Assembly: GCA_947494205.1 (NCBI GenBank)
Contig: CANLUH010000023.1
Coordinates: 1 to 64,000 of the forward strand
Reading direction: 5' to 3'
Source of the DNA: an uncultured Flavobacteriaceae bacterium
GTDB taxonomy: Bacteria > Bacteroidota > Bacteroidia > Flavobacteriales > Flavobacteriaceae
Length of the DNA stretch: 64,000 nucleotides
Made by a program: the position numbers and the translations under genes. Shown piece after piece: positions 59,447-64,000 of this stretch. Below the pieces are notes generated by a model. The model did no database searches and was not told the DNA's origin. It was given only the letters and a program-made list of their open reading frames with translations. The number at the start of each line of letters is the position of its first letter. Within the stretch, counting starts at the first letter, position 1.

Positions 59447-60292
59447 TTATAGTGTCTCAGCGACACTTTGATTCCAAATACCAGTGGCAGCAGTTTCTCT
59501 AGCAAAAGCTTCAAAATCTTTTGCAGGTCTGCCTAACACTTTGGTAACATCGTTAGAGATTTCTTGATTGTTAGGGTTTCCTAAAACTTCTTGAAATAAA
59601 TAACCAAAGAGCCAAACGTAAGAATCGGGTAACCCTGCTTTTCGCATGCCATCCTTAAATTCGTTAATAGAAATAGGCACAAACTGAATGTGTTTGTTGG
59701 TTACTTCTGCCATAATTTCAACAACTTCTTTAAAGGTTCTTTTTTCAGGTCCAGTAACGGTTATAGTTTGTCCGTTATAAGTATCATCTATTATGACTTT
59801 AGAAACGACATCTGCAATATCATTGACATCTACAAATGGTATTTCTGCATTAGGCATAGGTAACGCGACAGTGCCATTTAGAATAAATTCTAAAAAAGCA
59901 CCTTCACTAAAGTTTTGATTAAACCACGATGCTCTAACCAGTGTATAGTTTAATCCAGAGTTTGCTACAATTTCCTCGCAAGCTTCTGCTTCTGTTTCTC
60001 CTTTGCCAGATAGTAATACTACTTTTTCTAAACCAGCCTTTAGCGCTTTTTTAGTAAGTGTTGTAATAGCGTCTCTGGAACCAGGTACTGCTAAATCTGG
60101 ATAATATACTATATATGCTCTATCCATATCTTTTAGGGCAGCATCGTATGTTTCGGGGTTTTCCCAATCGAAAATTGGGTTTGTTTTTCTGCCAACAACA
60201 CGTACATTGTGTCCAGATTGTGTTAAATTCTCTGCAACTCGGCGACCGGTTTTTCCAGTTCCTCCGATAACTAAAATGTTTTCTGTTTTCAT
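59447..60292 (-). CDS. NmrA-like NAD(P)-binding protein
   Basis: This 281-residue atypical short-chain dehydrogenase fold has the glycine motif VIGGTGKTGRRVAENL at the N-terminus, and the usual Tyr-x-x-x-Lys site is missing. ETEAEACEEIVANSGLNYT and VRASWFNQNFSEG match NmrA/azoreductase-like members that sense or reduce quinones or NADP. It lies in the run with the DUF5367-like, DUF1772 and haem-binding genes. Confidence 0.88.
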   Translation of the reverse strand: MKTENILVIGGTGKTGRRVAENLTQSGHNVRVVGRKTNPIFDWENPETYDAALKDMDRAYIVYYPDLAVPGSRDAITTLTKKALKAGLEKVVLLSGKGETEAEACEEIVANSGLNYTLVRASWFNQNFSEGAFLEFILNGTVALPMPNAEIPFVDVNDIADVVSKVIIDDTYNGQTITVTGPEKRTFKEVVEIMAEVTNKHIQFVPISINEFKDGMRKAGLPDSYVWLFGYLFQEVLGNPNNQEISNDVTKVLGRPAKDFEAFARETAATGIWNQSVAETL

Positions 60293-60356
60293 TTCTATTT
60301 GTTTTTAAATTGATATTAATTGTGTTTCAGTTATTTGAAACTTTTTGATGTTATTT

Positions 60357-60761
60357 TTATAAATAATTTGAGGTGTTTTTTATACTAAAAACTTTAGTAT
60401 ACCAATACATAGTAGTTGCTGCGATAAATTCTAATCCAATGAGCCAGAAACTAGCAGCGGTAAAGAAACTATAATGCGTTCCTCCGTTGGGAACTATTAA
60501 AACGGGAACCGTAATTAAAGCATCTAAAATTGTTGCGGTTAAAAAGAAAACTAGCCCTAAATAATAGCCTTTTATAGTGCTTTTTGTTCTGTAGTATAGT
60601 TTTGATGCAAACCATACTATAGGTAGTATTCCTAAGGAAAGTAAAATATTAGCCTGTAGTTCTAAGTCTTGTAAAATTGGTATATAAAAGGAAACGCTGT
60701 AAATACTTACTCCAAGAATCCAGATAATAATAGCAATACCGATAGCTCTTAATTGTTTCAT
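60357..60761 (-). CDS. DUF5367-like membrane protein
   Basis: The 134 residues form four membrane helices with short loops (IGIAIIIWILGVSIYSVSFY, LLSLGILPIVWFASKL, YYLGLVFFLTATILDALITV, FWLIGLEFIAATTMYWY). The pattern resembles DUF5367 from memory, with moderate certainty. It is 64 nt upstream of the NmrA gene. Confidence 0.65.
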   Translation of the reverse strand: MKQLRAIGIAIIIWILGVSIYSVSFYIPILQDLELQANILLSLGILPIVWFASKLYYRTKSTIKGYYLGLVFFLTATILDALITVPVLIVPNGGTHYSFFTAASFWLIGLEFIAATTMYWYTKVFSIKNTSNYL

Positions 60762-60813
60762 GATTGTTCGTTTTTAGATTGATTTTCTTGTTTTGGTTCT
60801 TTGATGTCTTGTT

Positions 60814-61305
60814 TTATTTTGTGTAAAGCATGCCTATAATTAAGAGAGCAAAAGCGCTAAATGATGAGAGCGTTCTTATAGTATGCCAACGATTCCAAGG
60901 ACGTTCAAAACTATTTCGAAGCTCTTGCAATTCGATTTTTGAAAGTGTTTCTAGATTAGAGCTGTCTAAAGTTTCATTTAGCGGGACGTTTCCAAAAATG
61001 GTTACTATGCCAATTCCTACAAAAAAGAGTATTGCGGCAATTAGAAATAGCCAAAAACTGGTACTGTTATTTTTAAATAAATAACTATTAAAAAAAAGTA
61101 ATACTACAGGTCCAAAAAACACCATCAAGAAACTACTGTTTATGATTGCTCTATTCATAGATTGAAAGGACTTTAAGAAGGTTAGATTGTCTAGTCGAGC
61201 AATCCCAGGAATAACTGCATTAGACCAAGTAAAACATAGTCCAGCAGTAAGTCCAGTAAATAGTATGCCTAGCATTAATACTATAAATTTTAGTTTAAAT
61301 TCCAT
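60814..61305 (-). CDS. DUF1772 membrane protein
   Basis: The 163 residues contain four hydrophobic helices with the DUF1772 features GLCFTWSNAVIPGI-like start, a long loop with VPLNETLDSSNLE, and FERPWNRWHTIRTLSSF near the C-terminus. Its start overlaps the stop of the haem-binding gene by 11 nt. Proteins of this family often sit beside NmrA-like genes, from memory. Confidence 0.82.
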   Translation of the reverse strand: MEFKLKFIVLMLGILFTGLTAGLCFTWSNAVIPGIARLDNLTFLKSFQSMNRAIINSSFLMVFFGPVVLLFFNSYLFKNNSTSFWLFLIAAILFFVGIGIVTIFGNVPLNETLDSSNLETLSKIELQELRNSFERPWNRWHTIRTLSSFSAFALLIIGMLYTK

Positions 61306-61666
61306 TGGTTAACGTTTTAGTAGATGATATCCATGTTAATAAGTCTTGATACTCATTAGAGGTGAGTTTTATTTTTTTACCCTTTGGCATTCGTTTCTTT
61401 ATAAAAACTTGCTTGTAAATATCATTAGCCCATGGATTCATGTTTTCTAATGAGAATACACGCCTTTTGTTTCGTTTGCGATGGCAAACGTTACATTTGT
61501 TTTCTAGTATCTGAAATGCTTTTACTTTAGAATCTCTTGTAGGATTGTTTGAAGCATATACTTCAGTCAATCTATTATTGGTGTTAACGGATTGGTAGGT
61601 GTCTATTGAATTAACTGAAAGTGCAGCAAAAATTCCAGTTATAAGCTTTACTACTATAATGATCAT
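61295..61666 (-). CDS. Haem-binding (cytochrome c-like) exported protein
   Basis: The 123 residues start with a membrane/signal helix (IIIVVKLITGIFAALSV). One CxxCH haem motif, KCNVCHRKRNKRR, follows near residues 53-57, with a distal Met in KKRMPKGKKIKLT. The pattern matches the Bacteroidota haem-binding domain (PF14376 type). It should sit in the periplasm and take part in electron transfer. Confidence 0.82.
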   Translation of the reverse strand: MIIIVVKLITGIFAALSVNSIDTYQSVNTNNRLTEVYASNNPTRDSKVKAFQILENKCNVCHRKRNKRRVFSLENMNPWANDIYKQVFIKKRMPKGKKIKLTSNEYQDLLTWISSTKTLTNGI

Positions 61667-61757
61667 AATTTTTAGTTTTTAAATTATGATACAAATTTAT
61701 AGTAGCTGTAAACCAGCTACTTATTCCAAAAGAATTATCATTTATTCGAAAAGAATT

Positions 61758-62609
61758 TTATACTTGACTAGGTCTATAGCCAAATTTTTTTTCAAAAGCG
61801 TTAGAGAAGGAACCTAAACTATCGTAGCCAACTGCCCAAGCGGCTTCTTGAATAGTCTTTTGTTCATTTTTAATTAGGTTATACGCTTTCTTTAATCGTT
61901 CGTTATGTAAGTATTTAAAAACAGGAACACCAAATTGTGCTTTGAATCCTTTTTTTAGTTTATTGGTATTAGTACCTATTTTGTATGCTAATTCGGTAAG
62001 TGACGGAGGGTTTTCTATATCTGATAATAAAATTTCTTGCGCTAAGTTTATTTTTGAAAGTTGTGCAGTATCAATTTTATTTGATTCATGTTTGGCTAAT
62101 TGTCCAAAATAATGAGAAAGCAAAGCAGCCATATGGCTTTTATAGAACATCATTTTAATCTCACCTTCATAAGTATTGCTAAAAAACTGTTCTACTAATA
62201 GAAACATTTCTGGACTCATATTAAACACGGGTCCCTCGACATAATGATCTTTTGGGTGTACTAATTTATGTAAAAACCTTTCTAAAAACTGGCCTTCACC
62301 ATTTGGTAATTTGTCTAAGTTTCTAATTGTTGTTGCTATTACTAAACATTGTAGTGGTTTTAGTTTAGATACATGATGTTGAAATTCTACCTTATTATCA
62401 GCATAAAAGGAAAGCACCATGCCTTTAGTGTGATTAAATTCTTTGGTTTCTCCCTCAAACTTAACTTTTAAACCAACATCGCCAGCACCATAAAAAGCAA
62501 TAGCTATTACTGGCTCGTCAAAAAAACACGAATCAACCAAAACACCATCAGAAGAAGCTTCTTCTAATAAAATAGTGCAATCATTAATGTCTATTATTTC
62601 ACGGTTCAT
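61758..62609 (-). CDS. AraC-family transcriptional regulator
   Basis: This 283-residue regulator has a divergent N-terminal sensor domain and a C-terminal AraC/XylS DNA-binding domain with two helix-turn-helix motifs (LTELAYKIGTNTNKLKKGFK, then EAAWAVGYDSLGSFSNAFEK and FGYRPSQV). It is 91 nt upstream of the haem-binding gene on the same strand and probably controls the operon to 59259. Confidence 0.92.
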   Translation of the reverse strand: MNREIIDINDCTILLEEASSDGVLVDSCFFDEPVIAIAFYGAGDVGLKVKFEGETKEFNHTKGMVLSFYADNKVEFQHHVSKLKPLQCLVIATTIRNLDKLPNGEGQFLERFLHKLVHPKDHYVEGPVFNMSPEMFLLVEQFFSNTYEGEIKMMFYKSHMAALLSHYFGQLAKHESNKIDTAQLSKINLAQEILLSDIENPPSLTELAYKIGTNTNKLKKGFKAQFGVPVFKYLHNERLKKAYNLIKNEQKTIQEAAWAVGYDSLGSFSNAFEKKFGYRPSQV

Positions 62610-62782
62610 ACATTTGTTTGTTGCTAGTATATTTAATTATTACCAACGTATTTGTATAAAATTAGTTGTGTGTTTTAAAGTAACTAATTTAGTAAATATA
62701 GACTAAATAGAAAATTCGTTAGGGGTTTAGTAAGTATACGATTGCTAGTAATTAAGTATAGGTTAAGTTATGTTTGTTTTTA

Positions 62783-63403
62783 CTATTTCCAATCAATTAT
62801 TTGTGTGTCCATTTTTCCTTTTCGAATAAAATAGGGCGTGTTGCCAAAAATTTCACTCATTTTATCAAACCAATTTTTAATATCAATACATTCAGATAAT
62901 TGGGGGGCTTCAAATGTTCTCAATTCATCAGTTAATTCTTGACTTAAACATTTAAAAAAATGAGTTAAGTTAGTTGCTAACATATTAACACCAACACCTT
63001 CGCACATATCATATACAGCCCCATAAGTAGGAGACTGAGAAATACAATTTATCATTATATAATTACCTCCATTATCCGACAAGATTGGTAAAAAACCTAA
63101 AGGGCAATATGGATCATCTTCACCATTTAATCCAGAAATTTCATCATATGCCGATTGTATTTCTTCAACATCCATAAGGTACATTCCCCAAGCGAATTCA
63201 GGTTCAAAATAATCTAATTCATAACATAGGTCGGAATCGTATTCGATAGATAATAGTACTTTTAATTCATTAGTAACAGTTACTTTTTTTAAAGAGTTTA
63301 AAGATTCTACTTTGTATTTATTATCTACTTTTTTTATAACATTTGCACTTCCAGCGCCACTTGATTTTAATTTTTGAATGTATTCATTTAATATTGATTC
63401 CAT
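62783..63403 (-). CDS. SUKH (SMI1/KNR4)-like protein
   Basis: I start at 63403 (MESILNEYIQKLKSSGAGSA); the longer frame to 63535 adds a stretch without family features. The 206 residues have SUKH-like landmarks: VTNELKVLLSIEYDSDL, the FEPEFAWGMYLMDVEEI strand, LPILSDNGGNYIMINC and a GAVYDMCEG. SUKH proteins are often immunity proteins against polymorphic toxins, but no toxin gene is in the window. Confidence 0.72.
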   Translation of the reverse strand: MESILNEYIQKLKSSGAGSANVIKKVDNKYKVESLNSLKKVTVTNELKVLLSIEYDSDLCYELDYFEPEFAWGMYLMDVEEIQSAYDEISGLNGEDDPYCPLGFLPILSDNGGNYIMINCISQSPTYGAVYDMCEGVGVNMLATNLTHFFKCLSQELTDELRTFEAPQLSECIDIKNWFDKMSEIFGNTPYFIRKGKMDTQIIDWK

Positions 63404-63564
63404 TTTTACAATTTTGCTAATTATATATAATGTGTCTGTGTGTGATTTCGTTGTGAATTTTAGGAACGAATTTAACAAAAGTTGATTAGTTAGAGAAAAA
63501 AAACAAGATTTTATAGGTTGGCAAGAACCAAGCAATTGTTTTACATTTTGTTATTCTTAGCTTC

Positions 63565-64000
63565 CTATTTAAATTTTATTGTATTCAATATCTTAATAGC
63601 CTCATCATAATTTTTATTAATTTCTTTATCACTTGTATTCTCAAATGTGAGAGTAATGAATAATCGTTTGTTTTTATAGCCGAATTCAAAGCGAAATTGA
63701 TATAAGTTTTTATCCTCATAATTAATAGCATAGACCACAGATTGATATTCGGAAATGTTTTTAATTTCGGGCTTATGTCCGTTTTGTTCTATTTCCGATA
63801 TTGATTCGTTTATGTTAAAAACGTAATTCTTGTCGGAATGTTGAAATGCGCTTATTTGTAAAATTCCGATATCATTTTTCAGATTGATAAAATCAGCAAC
63901 ACTTGTATTCCAGATTTTTCTTGCTTGCCTCCAATTTCGTCTAAATTTTATCGAAAAGTTATTTGATTCGTAGAAATCAACTTTCTTAGTCGTTAGATTA
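63565..64000 (-). CDS. Partial hypothetical protein, cut by the right edge
   Basis: A minus-strand frame is open from the window end to a TAG at 63565-63567, giving at least 144 residues; the start is outside. The visible part has FYESNNFSIKFRRNWRQARK near its left end, a middle NDIGILQISAFQ strand, and the end DEAIKILNTIKFK. The aromatic- and Arg-rich beginning and alternating strands recall DUF3805/PsbP-like single-domain proteins, with low certainty. It sits beside the SUKH-like gene. Confidence 0.6.
   Translation of the reverse strand, partial: NLTTKKVDFYESNNFSIKFRRNWRQARKIWNTSVADFINLKNDIGILQISAFQHSDKNYVFNINESISEIEQNGHKPEIKNISEYQSVVYAINYEDKNLYQFRFEFGYKNKRLFITLTFENTSDKEINKNYDEAIKILNTIKFK

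Overview
The window looks like the chromosome of a marine-type member of the Flavobacteriaceae (Bacteroidota; an Olleya/Lacinutrix/Winogradskyella-like relative is my inference). The grounds are the low GC content, start regions that mostly lack Shine-Dalgarno sequences, promoters with the Bacteroidota -7 box TAnnTTTG, a type IX secretion sorting domain, and a flavobacterial core gene order (exbB-exbD-exbD, rpoN, asnS, frr-pyrH, tsf-rpsB-rpsI-rplM).

Layout. 0.1-6.9 kb: a TetR-controlled RND efflux operon read leftwards (regulator, TolC, adaptor, pump). 6.9-13.4 kb: polyprenyl synthase and the 2-oxoglutarate dehydrogenase genes sucA and sucB. 13.4-25.9 kb: an accessory signalling region. It holds a NarL-type response regulator without a kinase, a retropepsin-like protease, a TPR-CHAT caspase-like protein with one membrane anchor, a PKD/beta-barrel protein, two tandem lipoproteins, a T9SS cargo protein, and an ECF sigma factor with its TPR-type anti-sigma. 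26-32 kb: TatD, asparaginase, tRNA-Ser(GGA), an ExbB/ExbD energising operon and a beta-barrel protein. 32-44.4 kb: core genes for transcription, translation and nucleotide metabolism, plus an MMPL transporter, a DUF5686-like barrel and a TlpA thioredoxin. 44.5-64 kb: mixed accessory genes on the minus strand. These include a contractile-injection tape-measure-like protein, a cyclic-phosphate receiver next to an NLI/HAD phosphatase, an orphan GyrB-like ATPase domain, two Crp/Fnr regulators, an NmrA/DUF1772/haem-binding operon and a SUKH-type immunity-like protein.

The most unusual structure is the 0.9 kb stretch 13.45-14.34 kb, directly downstream of the response regulator. It holds four tandem units on the minus strand. 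Each has a TACGTA-N4-TACGTA palindrome, a constant 22-23 nt gap, a -7 box, a conserved RNA start, a small hairpin with a mostly purine-rich loop (arms differ but stay paired), and in three units a terminator. I read this as a regulator-driven array of paralogous small RNAs. The fourth unit leads into a 36-residue membrane peptide gene not previously called. Two of the loops are complementary to the start region of the response regulator mRNA.

A second clear signal is a promoter motif, GGTAACAA-N13-TTGATATA, found four times with an identical spacer. All four copies lie upstream of the two lipoproteins and the T9SS protein next to the ECF sigma gene, so it is probably the binding site of that sigma factor. 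All functional statements are from sequence reading alone; no database search was run.
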